NCBI GenBank assembly: GCA_002396205.1
Contig: DGXB01000039.1
Span: 1 to 53,916, forward strand
Direction of reading: 5' to 3'
Length of the DNA stretch: 53,916 bases
Source: Bacteroidales bacterium UBA4243
Lineage (GTDB): Bacteria; Bacteroidota; Bacteroidia; Bacteroidales; F082
The stretch's first letter is position 1, and each line of letters begins with the position of its first letter. Shown here piece by piece: positions 8,422 through 16,556 of this stretch. The position numbers were made by a program, and so were the translations under genes. The notes beneath the pieces are model-generated. The model was not told the DNA's origin. It worked only from the letters and a program-made list of their open reading frames with translations, and searched no databases.

Positions 8422-10212
8422 ATGAAATTCTACAAAGTTGTCCTTGCCGCATTCATCGGCACATTGATTGCCTTGGTGATCAACTTTTTCATCAAGGTCG
8501 GCGTGGTTTCGTCCATGATATCGAGCCTCTCGAAGGCTGAGGCGGAAACCTCCACCACCCTGAAGCCCAATTCGGTGCTTTACATGAAGCTTGACTACGC
8601 CATTCCCGACCGCACCACCGACAACCCGTTTGGCGGCATCAATTTCCAGACGATGGAGTCGCAAGACATGACTGGCATGAACGACATCCTGCGCAACATC
8701 GAGCAAGCCAAGACCGATCCGAACATCAAAGGCATCTACATGGAACTGAGCAGCATACCCACTTCCACGGCCACCTTGCAAGAAATCCGCGACAAACTCA
8801 TCGAGTTCAAGGAGTCGGGCAAGTTCATCGTCACCTACGGCGAAAGCTATTCGCAAAGCGCCTACTACATCGCCTCCATCGCCGACAGGATTTTCCTGAA
8901 TCCCGAAGGCGCGTTAGACCTGCATGGCATGGCTTCGCAGGTGATGTTCTACAAGCACTTGCTTGAAAAACTTGACGTCGAAATGCAAATCGTCCGTGGT
9001 CCCAACAACCGCTTCAAGAGTGCCGTGGAGCCTTATTTCCTCGACAAGATGAGCGAAGCCAACCGCGAACAGATGGATAAGCTTTTAGGTTCCGTTTGGG
9101 GACAAATCCTCACTGGCATCAGCCAAAGCCGCAACATCAGCGTGGCACAACTCAACCAAATCGCCGACAACCTGGAAACCATTTTCGATGCCAACAAAGC
9201 TTTGGAATATGGCCTTGTCGACAATTTGTATTACAAAGACCAAGTGCTTGACGAGCTGAAAGGCCTCACTGGAAGCAACAAGAGCATCAACGCCATCAGC
9301 AATGCCAAGTATGCCAAAACCTACAAAGACAAGAGCCTGAGCAAGAACGAGGTGGCCGTCATCTACGCCTCGGGGCAGATCTTCGACGGCAAAGGCGATG
9401 AAACCACCAACATCTATTCCGAGAACCTCAGCAAGACCATCCGCAAGGCCCGCGAGGACGAAAGCGTGAAGGCCGTCGTGTTGCGCGTCAACTCGCCTGG
9501 TGGCAGTGCCGTGGCTTCGGCCATCATCGGTCGCGAGCTTGACCTGACCAAGGAAGTGAAGCCCGTCATCGTCTCGATGGGCAACTACGCCGCTTCGGGT
9601 GGTTACTGGATTTCGGCCAAGGGCGACTACATCTTTGCCGACGCCACCACCCTCACCGGCTCCATCGGTGTGTTTGGCACCTTCCCCAACGCCCAAGGCT
9701 TCCTGAACGACAAGATTGGCTTGACCTTCGACGTGGCCAAGACCAACGAGAACGCCGACTTTGGCACGATTACCCAACCGCTCACCGAGTTCCAATATGG
9801 CAAACTGCAAGAGAACGTGGTGAAGACCTACGACCAGTTCACCAAGCGCGTGGCTGAAGGCCGTGGCCTGACGCAAGCTTTCGTCGACAGCATCGGTCAA
9901 GGCCGCGTGTGGTCGGGTGTCGATGCCATCGAGATTGGCCTCGTTGACCAACTCGGCGACATGGAAGACGCCATCGCCTACGCCGCTCAGAAGGCTGAGT
10001 TAGGCAGCGACTACAAAGTGACCGAATGGCCCAAGCAAAAGGACTTCGCCACTCGCTTGATGGAATCGCTGAGCGGCTCGGATGCCGACAAGTTGGATGC
10101 GGCCATGCGCAGCAAGCTCGGTGCCTACTACGACTACGTGAAAGGCATTGAGAACCTGCAAAAGAACACGGGAATCCAGGCACGGATGCCGTTCGACATG
10201 GTTATTGAATAA
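8422..10212 (+). CDS. sppA: Signal peptide peptidase SppA, long (67K) form
   Basis: This 596-residue membrane-anchored serine protease cuts up signal peptides left in the membrane. One transmembrane helix lies at about 5-27. Two tandem S49 domains follow, as in E. coli SppA. The general-base Lys is K199 in RGPNNRFKSAVEPY and the nucleophile Ser is S392 in MGNYAASGGYW, matching the Lys/Ser dyad split across the two domains. The start at 8422 is used since the frame upstream overlaps the -7 box. It stands alone between the divergent folK operon and a terminator at 10232-10271. Confidence 0.96.
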   Translation: MKFYKVVLAAFIGTLIALVINFFIKVGVVSSMISSLSKAEAETSTTLKPNSVLYMKLDYAIPDRTTDNPFGGINFQTMESQDMTGMNDILRNIEQAKTDPNIKGIYMELSSIPTSTATLQEIRDKLIEFKESGKFIVTYGESYSQSAYYIASIADRIFLNPEGALDLHGMASQVMFYKHLLEKLDVEMQIVRGPNNRFKSAVEPYFLDKMSEANREQMDKLLGSVWGQILTGISQSRNISVAQLNQIADNLETIFDANKALEYGLVDNLYYKDQVLDELKGLTGSNKSINAISNAKYAKTYKDKSLSKNEVAVIYASGQIFDGKGDETTNIYSENLSKTIRKAREDESVKAVVLRVNSPGGSAVASAIIGRELDLTKEVKPVIVSMGNYAASGGYWISAKGDYIFADATTLTGSIGVFGTFPNAQGFLNDKIGLTFDVAKTNENADFGTITQPLTEFQYGKLQENVVKTYDQFTKRVAEGRGLTQAFVDSIGQGRVWSGVDAIEIGLVDQLGDMEDAIAYAAQKAELGSDYKVTEWPKQKDFATRLMESLSGSDADKLDAAMRSKLGAYYDYVKGIENLQKNTGIQARMPFDMVIE

Positions 10213-10231
10213 GCACTAGCATTCCAACCAT

Positions 10232-10271
10232 AAAAAATGCGGAGCGACATCGTCTCGTTCCGCATTTTTTT
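10232..10271. terminator. Intrinsic terminator between sppA and the PF09820 ATPase
   Basis: AAAAATGCGGA and TCCGCATTTTT form an 11-bp stem with T and A runs on the two sides, so it can work in both directions for the convergent genes. Confidence 0.9.
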
Positions 10272-10284
10272 GTTTTTCCGTGGA

Positions 10285-11877
10285 TCACAATCCTTCCACG
10301 ACATAATCCCCCACCGTCATCGTATCGCGGTCGAATTGGACGCCTATCTTCACCACCTTGCGGCCTTCGGTTTCGTAGGGAAGCGCATAGTTCTTGCTGT
10401 TGATTTGGTTGAGTGCTTCCTGTGCCGTGCCGTTCACCTTCAACTCAAAAACGTAGGTGACATCAGGCATCTGCAACACAACGTCGATGCGGCCTTGGGC
10501 GCACTTCACTTGCGTGCGGGCATAGAAATTCAACATGTTAAAGATGAGCCAAAAGGTGTATTCATAGAAACCTTCATAGTTCGACACGCTCTCCAATTTC
10601 TTCTTGAAGCCCTCAACGTATGGAATGCCCGCGAGGAATGATTTCAGCTCGGCCATGGCGTTGTCTACGTCACCCTTTTTCATGAAACGCCAAAACTTGA
10701 TGGCAAAACCGTCGCGCACCATGCCACTGTCAAGGCCGATGTATGTGGGGACCAAACCGTAAACGAACCCCGTCAGGACCTCTTTGTTGGGTATGGAAAG
10801 GATGTACGAGTCAGCTTCCCTATCATAATCCTTGATGGTAATGTAGCCGCTCTGATACAGCAAAGGCAAAGCGGTAGTCATGGCTTCAGTAGGGCAGTCA
10901 AACGACGTGGCAGAAGCCTCTATGCTTTCCATGGTAGTGATGTCGGTCCTGAATTGTTGCATCTGCCTGATCAGGAATGTCGGTGTTCCACTCTCGAACC
11001 AATAGTTGGCTATCTTCCTTTGGTTGAAGCACTTGAGAAGGCTGAAAGGATTGTAGATGTCGGGCGACTTGCCCGCAAACCGGTAGCCGTCGTATTGCAG
11101 TTTCAGCTTGGCACGCATCTCATCGGGGGTACATTCGTATTCCTTGGCAAGCATCTCAATATCGGGGGCCATGTCATTGGCAAACTCATCCTCCGTGATG
11201 CCACAGATGGCGGCGTATTTGTCGTCCATCGAGATGTTAGTCAGGTTGTTGATGGTGGAGAAAATGCTGAGTTGGCTGAATTTGGTGATGCCCGTGATGA
11301 AACAGAAGCGTATCTTGGCTTCGTTGGCCTTCAAAGGCTGGTAGAACTCCTGCATGACACGGCGAAAATCGGCAAGACGATCGTCCTCGTGCAGGACTTC
11401 AAGCAGGGGCGCGTCATACTCGTCAATGAGAACAACGACTTGCTTGCCAGTCTTTTCGTATGCGCGGCGTATCAACCCTCTAAGGACCGAACCGGGATAT
11501 TTCTCATCATCGTCACGACCATAAACCGCTGTTTCGGGCTTAAGCAGCAACAGCAAAGCATCACGCAAATCGCTTGCCGACTCACAGCCTTTGGCCTCGC
11601 TTAAATCAATATGAATGACAGGATATCTCTCCCACTCCTTCTCCAACTCCATGATTTTCAACCCCTCAAACAGTTCTTTCTGCCCTTTGAAGTACGAATC
11701 CAACGTTGTGGTGAGCAAACTCTTGCCAAACCTTCGCGGGCGACTGAGAAAGACAAACGGACTCTCTTTGGTCATTTTCCAAACCAAATCGGTCTTGTCT
11801 ATGTAAAGGTAGTTTTCTTCCCTTATCCTTTCAAAAGTCTGTATCCCAACGGGGTATCTTCTGTTTGCTGGTTCCAT
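10285..11877 (-). CDS. AAA-ATPase-like protein with C-terminal PD-(D/E)XK nuclease fold (PF09820/PF08011)
   Basis: This 530-residue protein matches the AAA-ATPase_like/PDDEXK_9 family that is multiplied in many Bacteroidota. The N-terminus RYPVGIQTFERIREENYLY leads to a Walker A-like FLSRPRRFGKSLLTTTL (about 42-58) and Walker B VVVLIDEYDAPLL (about 160). FCFITGITKFS is the sensor-like strand. The C-terminal segment RIDVVLQMPDVTYVFELKVN carries the D...ExK nuclease core. Function is unknown; mobile, defence-like or toxin-like roles have been discussed for related families. The start at 11877 is preferred because a -7 box sits at 11905-11912. No partner gene is adjacent. Confidence 0.88.
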   Translation of the reverse strand: MEPANRRYPVGIQTFERIREENYLYIDKTDLVWKMTKESPFVFLSRPRRFGKSLLTTTLDSYFKGQKELFEGLKIMELEKEWERYPVIHIDLSEAKGCESASDLRDALLLLLKPETAVYGRDDDEKYPGSVLRGLIRRAYEKTGKQVVVLIDEYDAPLLEVLHEDDRLADFRRVMQEFYQPLKANEAKIRFCFITGITKFSQLSIFSTINNLTNISMDDKYAAICGITEDEFANDMAPDIEMLAKEYECTPDEMRAKLKLQYDGYRFAGKSPDIYNPFSLLKCFNQRKIANYWFESGTPTFLIRQMQQFRTDITTMESIEASATSFDCPTEAMTTALPLLYQSGYITIKDYDREADSYILSIPNKEVLTGFVYGLVPTYIGLDSGMVRDGFAIKFWRFMKKGDVDNAMAELKSFLAGIPYVEGFKKKLESVSNYEGFYEYTFWLIFNMLNFYARTQVKCAQGRIDVVLQMPDVTYVFELKVNGTAQEALNQINSKNYALPYETEGRKVVKIGVQFDRDTMTVGDYVVEGL

Positions 11878-11904
11878 CGTCCTGCCATTTTTGCTTTTAC
11901 GTTG

Positions 11905-11912
11905 CAAACTTA
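11905..11912 (-). promoter_or_regulatory. -7 box of the PF09820 ATPase gene
   Basis: The minus strand reads TAAGTTTG followed by C. The match to TAnnTTTG is full, but no good -33 element is seen. Transcription would start just upstream of the ATG at 11877. Confidence 0.5.
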
Positions 11913-11942
11913 CAAAAAAAACTCCAAATAGCAGCTTGACAT

Positions 11943-12452
11943 CTATGATTTGTATATCGAATCCAATTCAGCCTTCGTGAACGCCTTGAAGCGAGCCTTC
12001 CAATAGTCCGACTTCTCGCGGTCGAACTGCTGGCGGTCGATTTCCGACTCCTTCCCAGCTTGGTGGAGGATGGTGTTGTTGCCATCGCCCATGTGCTCGG
12101 CCCAGGTAAGTTCGGCGAAGGGCGAGTCTTGGCGTTGCCCGATGTGGTGCAGCTCGTAAGGGTCGCCGTTCACATCGCGGGGCGGGAAGCCTTCGCCGAT
12201 GAGGTCGGCGTTGTTGTAGTCCTTCCAGCGGTCGTAGTCGGCGAGGCGGTTTTTGAGCCAAGTGTTGCGCCGCACACTGAAGTCGGCCCAATCAATGTCG
12301 GAGCGTATCAATGCCCAGCGGTTGCCGATGCGGGCGGCTTTCAGTCCGGCTTTGATATAAATATTGGCCTCCTCCATCGACGCGATGGCGTTGACGATTT
12401 CGTCGGGCCAGTGGGTAAGGTGATTTAGGCGTTGCTTTTCAATTGTGTTCAT
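11943..12452 (-). CDS. LHH-type HNH/Endonuclease VII-fold nuclease
   Basis: This 169-residue protein ends in a domain resembling the LHH nuclease family (PF14411) of the HNH/Endo VII superfamily. The key residues are the L101-H102-H103 triad in DPYELHHIGQRQDSP, then H120 in LTWAEH and H130 in NTILHQAGK. The family is best known as the toxin tip of polymorphic toxins, where it is fused to secretion domains. Here the N-terminal 90 residues are a short helical region with no secretion domain visible. The last gene of a small leftward operon, it follows a zinc-ribbon protein and a 77-residue protein. Whether it is a toxin, a domesticated nuclease or a secreted effector is open. Confidence 0.75.
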   Translation of the reverse strand: MNTIEKQRLNHLTHWPDEIVNAIASMEEANIYIKAGLKAARIGNRWALIRSDIDWADFSVRRNTWLKNRLADYDRWKDYNNADLIGEGFPPRDVNGDPYELHHIGQRQDSPFAELTWAEHMGDGNNTILHQAGKESEIDRQQFDREKSDYWKARFKAFTKAELDSIYKS

Positions 12453-12561
12453 CTTTGTTTATCTGTTATTCGTTTCGGTCAAAAACCGTCTATTCGCTGC
12501 GGAATGTGCCATTTTTTTCCACTTTCCGCAGGCAATAGACCTGTTTTTACGATTCCGATTC

Positions 12562-12753
12562 TTACCCCACCACCTGCCGGAAGCCCGTCCAGAAGAGGAC
12601 CTTCTTTCCGCATTTCGGGCAACGGACGGTGGTAAACGGCAACAGCCTCGGCGGTGGGCATGGGTCCACCATCGCACCATTGGGCAGGAGGTGCAATGTT
12701 ACTGTGGCTTGGCAGCGGGGGCAGGGGTTTGTGATGGTGGAACCGTTCGTCAT
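12562..12753 (-). CDS. Small zinc-ribbon protein
   Basis: This 63-residue protein has two Cys pairs, CPRC (about 11-14) and CPKC (about 45-48), which would form one zinc ribbon; a further Cys lies between them in a Pro-rich loop. Its ATG overlaps the stop codon of the 77-residue gene upstream (ATGA), showing translational coupling. I do not recognise the family. Its position before the LHH nuclease suggests a shared function, perhaps immunity, adaptor or DNA binding, but nothing in the sequence decides it. Confidence 0.65.
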   Translation of the reverse strand: MTNGSTITNPCPRCQATVTLHLLPNGAMVDPCPPPRLLPFTTVRCPKCGKKVLFWTGFRQVVG

Positions 12754-12983
12754 CCTAATGCCTCAACGGTGAAATAATCCTTCCTACAGCCCGCTTTCTT
12801 GTAATCGAAGCCATAGATGCGCATGTACATTTCCTGTATCTCCACCGCTCCATTATAGAACGGGTCGGAGACTTGCATTTTGGTCGTCACGGTGACTACC
12901 ATGTCTGGCGTCAATACTTGGCCGTTGACGCGAATGATGCGTTTGGGAGTAATTCTAAGACCGTGTTCAACTTTTGCCGTCAT
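12750..12983 (-). CDS. Small hypothetical protein, first gene of nuclease operon
   Basis: This 77-residue protein is rich in beta-prone residues (ITPKRIIRVNGQVLTPDMVV) and has one Cys near the end. No family is recognised. The start at 12983 is used because the earlier in-frame ATG at 13013 falls inside the -7 box at 13011-13018. It overlaps the zinc-ribbon gene by four bases and begins a three-gene set whose last member is the LHH nuclease. Confidence 0.6.
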   Translation of the reverse strand: MTAKVEHGLRITPKRIIRVNGQVLTPDMVVTVTTKMQVSDPFYNGAVEIQEMYMRIYGFDYKKAGCRKDYFTVEALG

Positions 12984-13010
12984 AAACCAAAAACTTAATG
13001 TTATTTGACG

Positions 13011-13018
13011 CAAAAGTA
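13011..13018 (-). promoter_or_regulatory. -7 box of the LHH nuclease operon
   Basis: The minus strand reads TACTTTTG followed by C, an exact -7 match. No clear -33 element is present. Confidence 0.5.
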
Positions 13019-13113
13019 CAGAGAAATCAATGCCGCCCTTTTCTGGAAGAGAAAAGCATGGTTAAACCGTTGAAAATAAATGCTTTTAAATCGTAAAGAT
13101 CCGTAAATCAACT

Positions 13114-14775
13114 TCAAAAACCAAACAGATCACGGTAATACTTGCCTGCTGGCGATGGGGTTTCAAGCAGTTTGGCGACCTTCTTCATGTTGGCGTTTTT
13201 GGCCATGTTGTCGTCGGCAAACAAGCCCTCCAACTCGTTCCACGACAACCCAGCCTCATACAAGCCCCGGTAAAGCAACTGCCCTGCCTTGCCCCGCGCC
13301 GCCTTCAGCCGCTTGCCCTGCCTGCAAATGTAATTCCTGCTCAGCAAACCCTCCAACAATTCCACCAAGTCGCGCTCACCCTTGGCCGTGGGAATGGCAA
13401 TGCGATGCTCATGGAAAACACTGTAAACCAAACCATTCAATTCCGACTTCGACATCTGCGACGAAAGATAATCGGACGGACGGAGCGACATGCCCCGCAC
13501 GAGGTTGCCGCGACGGAGATGCTGCCGTTTCCCATCATGTTCGAGTGCCACCTTTTCGCCTGCGTCGGCGCTGAAACGGACCAACAGGGCCTCCCCCTTT
13601 TCCGCGATGGAAGCCAGACACGGACTTTCGGCCACTTCGGGCAACAATCTGTCGGCGTCTTTTATCCGCACCAATGCGAGAAGGTGTTTTAACTTCTTAT
13701 CAGTTAAAGCTTTAAGAAAATCCCTAAGTTTGTCGTTGAATTGGTTTAGGAAAAGCACCACCGTATCCACATCATCGACCGAAGCCGTTTTCCCCAAGTC
13801 GAACCACGAGAGTTCCCTCAACGGGCCACCCACATTGATGGCTTTTGTTTCAACGAAGCCCAAAAGCACTGACGAAGCACAACAGCCATCAGAAACGTAT
13901 GGCTTAATCTCTGATTCAAAAGCAGTTACAATGTCCTCCAAGCCCAATTCATCTTGCAATTTTCCGACGAGATGCCGCATCAACGTCTTGTCCCAGATGT
14001 TGGGATTGGCGGCTTCAACCATTTCCGCCGAAAGCTCCACGGCAGGAGCAAAATGGCGGAAACGCGCCTTCTGCAAGGCGTTCAGCATCAGTCGGGCAGC
14101 TTCCGCCTCGTCTTTTTCAGGGCAAAACGCCACACGAAAGTCGGCGAACAACTCTTCCGGCGTTTTCTTGGGCTGCACCTTATACAGATAGCGGTTGATG
14201 GTCAAAGTCTCGGAACGGAAATCGTCGAAATGGGACAAGCCTGCTATCTCTCCTGCGGCTATCTTCTTGTCCAACAGGGTTTTCAAGGCCGGATTCCACA
14301 CCATAAGCACTTCGGGCTGCACGGTCTGCAACAACTCCAAAAATGCCGTCCAGTCCTCAGCGCGATAGTTCAGCCATTCTTCTTCATATTCAGGTACTTG
14401 TGGCGAAGGACAAAAATATTGCAGATAGTTGGCGAAAGCCACTTGCTCCCAAAACGCCGTTTTTTCGGCTTCGGTGCAATCGTCGGTCTTGCCCAACATC
14501 AATTTCGTGAAATAGGAATAGGTGGGATAGCGGTCGTATTCCTCCAAAAACGCATCGATTTCGATTTGATTGCTTTGTGAAAGGCGCAAGTCATGGTGAT
14601 CGCCATAAGCAGGGCAAATCTTGTCGTAAGTTGCACAATTTCTTACAATTACACAATCTTCATAATACGGGCAATGTCTTAGGATGCAATGATGCTTCGC
14701 GCCCATGACGAGCGTTTTGTAGCCCTTGAAACCCTCATGGTAATGCAGCCCTATGCGCGGTTGGAAGAACATCAT
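13114..14775 (-). CDS. Uncharacterised protein with uracil-glycosylase-like N-terminal region
   Basis: This 553-residue protein begins PRIGLHYHEGF...YKTLVMGAKHHC, followed by CPYYEDC and CPAY. Later come FWEQVAFANYLQYF and VLMVWNPALKTLL. The order (N-terminal PxIGxxY, a strand ending in GAxH/ESHxC, an AFxNxxQ helix, then a VWG-like strand) resembles uracil-DNA-glycosylase-fold proteins; this is inference from pattern, not a confirmed hit. Residues 200-553 are helical and unassigned. The clustered Cys and His near the N-terminus could bind a metal or iron-sulfur cluster. It begins with two Met codons, either of which may be used. It is divergent from the hairpin-flanked ATPase gene. Confidence 0.6.
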   Translation of the reverse strand: MMFFQPRIGLHYHEGFKGYKTLVMGAKHHCILRHCPYYEDCVIVRNCATYDKICPAYGDHHDLRLSQSNQIEIDAFLEEYDRYPTYSYFTKLMLGKTDDCTEAEKTAFWEQVAFANYLQYFCPSPQVPEYEEEWLNYRAEDWTAFLELLQTVQPEVLMVWNPALKTLLDKKIAAGEIAGLSHFDDFRSETLTINRYLYKVQPKKTPEELFADFRVAFCPEKDEAEAARLMLNALQKARFRHFAPAVELSAEMVEAANPNIWDKTLMRHLVGKLQDELGLEDIVTAFESEIKPYVSDGCCASSVLLGFVETKAINVGGPLRELSWFDLGKTASVDDVDTVVLFLNQFNDKLRDFLKALTDKKLKHLLALVRIKDADRLLPEVAESPCLASIAEKGEALLVRFSADAGEKVALEHDGKRQHLRRGNLVRGMSLRPSDYLSSQMSKSELNGLVYSVFHEHRIAIPTAKGERDLVELLEGLLSRNYICRQGKRLKAARGKAGQLLYRGLYEAGLSWNELEGLFADDNMAKNANMKKVAKLLETPSPAGKYYRDLFGF

Positions 14776-14791
14776 GTTTCAAATTTCGAGG

Positions 14792-14799
14792 CAAAAATA
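14792..14799 (-). promoter_or_regulatory. -7 box upstream of the glycosylase-like gene
   Basis: The minus strand reads TATTTTTG followed by C, 17 bases before the start codon. There is no clear -33 element. Confidence 0.45.
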
Positions 14800-14845
14800 A
14801 GCATTTCTTGGAATTCTGTTTTATCACGATTTCGGAAAAACAACA

Positions 14846-14958
14846 CGATAATCTGCTGCTAAGTGGTTAAAAAAATGACTTAGCAGCAGGTTATCGAACA
14901 TTTTTTGCAAATAACTTGCTGTTAAGTCGAAAAAATTTGGACTTAGCAGCAGATTATC
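14846..14958. repeat. Left 113-bp double-hairpin direct repeat
   Basis: This unit holds two hairpins. The first (14846-14896) pairs CGATAATCTGCTGCTAAGT with ACTTAGCAGCAGGTTATCG over 19 bp with one G-T wobble and a 13-base A-rich loop. The second (14911-14957) pairs ATAACTTGCTGTTAAGTC with GACTTAGCAGCAGATTAT less perfectly. A T-rich linker separates them. A second copy of the same length, about 90% identical by eye, lies at 16426-16538, so the two enclose the AAA ATPase gene at 15007-16425. Confidence 0.95.
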
Positions 14959-15006
14959 CGAAATAAATTTCGTTTCTTTGCAACGTCAAACGAAAAAAAA
15001 GACATC

Positions 15007-16425
15007 ATGCTGATTGGACGCAACAAAGAAAGGGAAGAGCTGCTTGGGCTTTTAGACAAGGACGAATCGCAATTCTGCGCCGTTTATGGACGGCGGCGCG
15101 TAGGCAAGACCTACCTCATCAAGGAAACCTTTGAAAACCATTTCGCCTTCTACCATACGGGCGTGGCCAACGCACCGAAAAAAGAGCAACTGGGCGAGTT
15201 TCGCGAGTCGCTGCGCCAAGCCGGACTGAAACGCTGCAAGATGCCCCGCACTTGGTTTGAGGCCTTCCACCTCCTTGGCGACCTGCTCAAGCAATCGCCC
15301 GACAAGAAGAAAGTGGTCTTTTTGGACGAACTGCCTTGGATGGACACACCCAAATCGCAGTTTGTCAGTGCCTTGGAACACTTTTGGAATGGTTGGGCCA
15401 ACATGCGCAACGACATCGTGCTCATTGTTTGCGGCAGCGCCACATCATGGATCATCAAGAAAATCATCCGCGACCACGGCGGCCTTCACAACCGCCTCAC
15501 CGACCAAATCTACCTGCGGCCTTTCAACCTCCACGAATGTGAGCTTTACGCCCAATCGCTGCAAATCAACATGACACGAAAAGACCTCGCGGAAGCCTAT
15601 ATGATTTTGGGCGGCATCCCCTATTACTGGAGCCTCCTGCGCCGCAGCGAAAGCCTTGCACAAAACGTTGACCGTCTGTTTTTTACCGAGAACAGTCGCC
15701 TCGGCAATGAGTTTGAAGCACTCTACGCTTCGCTGTTCAAAAAGCCCAAATCCTATATCGAAATCGTCACCGCACTGGCCACGAAAAAGGCAGGTATGAC
15801 TCGCAAGGAGCTTTTGGAAAACACGGGACTCAACGACAATTCCATTTTTGTCCGCGCCCTGGAGGAACTGGAGCAATGCAATTTCATCCGCAAATACCAA
15901 ATCATCGGCAAGAAGCAACGCGACGCCCTCTACCAACTGATGGACAACTTCACGCTGTTTTATTTCCGCTACCTCACCAACAACACGAAGAACGACAACC
16001 ATTTCTGGACCAACAACTTGCCGACGCAACTCCATGCGACTTGGGCTGGATTAGCCTTCGAGCGCGTTTGCCTTTGGCACCTGCCGCAAATTAAAGAAGC
16101 GTTAGGCATCGGCGGCGTAATCAGCAGTGTGCAATCGTGGCACACCGAAGCCACCGATGAACACGAAGGCGCACAAATCGACCTGCTCATCGACCGCAAC
16201 GACGGCGTTGTCAACCTTTGCGAAATGAAATTCTCCGATGATGTCTATTCCATTGATAACGAGGAAGACAGCAAACTTAGAAGGCGGAAAAAGGTGTTCA
16301 AACAAGTCACCAGAATCCGCAAGGCCATCCACACCACGATGATTACCACCTACGGCGTGTCGCACAATGCCTATTGGAACAACATACAATCGGAAGTGAA
16401 TTTGGATGATTTGTTCAAAGAATAA
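15007..16425 (+). CDS. AAA+ ATPase of the ATPase_2/DUF234 type with C-terminal PD-(D/E)XK-like domain
   Basis: This 472-residue protein opens with IGRNKEREELLGLL and a Walker A loop YGRRRVGKTYLIKE (about 27-40). Walker B is VVFLDELPWMD (about 105) and the sensor strand LIVCGSATSWI (about 141). A winged-helix segment (about 255-310, KKAGMTRKELLENTGLNDNS) follows. The C-terminal region QIDLLIDRNDGVVNLCEMKF has the D...ExK pattern of a restriction-endonuclease fold, as in DUF234. Family members are common in archaea and Bacteroidota but their role is unknown. The gene lies exactly between two 113-bp hairpin repeats; its stop codon abuts the right copy, and 48 bases separate the left copy from the ATG. 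No transposase is adjacent. Confidence 0.9.
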   Translation: MLIGRNKEREELLGLLDKDESQFCAVYGRRRVGKTYLIKETFENHFAFYHTGVANAPKKEQLGEFRESLRQAGLKRCKMPRTWFEAFHLLGDLLKQSPDKKKVVFLDELPWMDTPKSQFVSALEHFWNGWANMRNDIVLIVCGSATSWIIKKIIRDHGGLHNRLTDQIYLRPFNLHECELYAQSLQINMTRKDLAEAYMILGGIPYYWSLLRRSESLAQNVDRLFFTENSRLGNEFEALYASLFKKPKSYIEIVTALATKKAGMTRKELLENTGLNDNSIFVRALEELEQCNFIRKYQIIGKKQRDALYQLMDNFTLFYFRYLTNNTKNDNHFWTNNLPTQLHATWAGLAFERVCLWHLPQIKEALGIGGVISSVQSWHTEATDEHEGAQIDLLIDRNDGVVNLCEMKFSDDVYSIDNEEDSKLRRRKKVFKQVTRIRKAIHTTMITTYGVSHNAYWNNIQSEVNLDDLFKE

Positions 16426-16538
16426 CGATAATCTGCTGCTAAGTGGTTGAAAAAATGACTTAACAGCAGGTTATCGAACATTTTTTACAGATAATCTGCT
16501 GCTAAGTCGAAAAATTTTGGACTTAGCAGCAGAAAATC
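16426..16538. repeat. Right 113-bp double-hairpin direct repeat
   Basis: It begins on the base after the ATPase stop codon. The first hairpin spans 16426-16476 and the second 16490-16538, with arms CTGCTGCTAAGT/ACTTAGCAGCAG. Differences from the left copy are scattered single bases plus the last few bases of the outer stem. It also separates two convergent genes and could act as a terminator. Confidence 0.95.
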
Positions 16539-16556
16539 GATAATAATCTCCGAAAA

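Noticed and set aside
10285..16425. A complete known defence system (restriction-modification, BREX, CBASS, Thoeris).
   Set aside because: No methyltransferase, cyclase, TIR or other diagnostic partner is present; the genes are on separate promoters.
14846..16538. CRISPR array.
   Set aside because: Only two 113-bp units around a gene, each internally palindromic; there are no regular spacers and no cas genes.
14846..16538. Ordinary insertion sequence with terminal inverted repeats.
   Set aside because: The flanking units are in direct orientation, no target-site duplication is evident, and the enclosed protein is an AAA+ ATPase without a DDE, HUH or serine/tyrosine recombinase motif.
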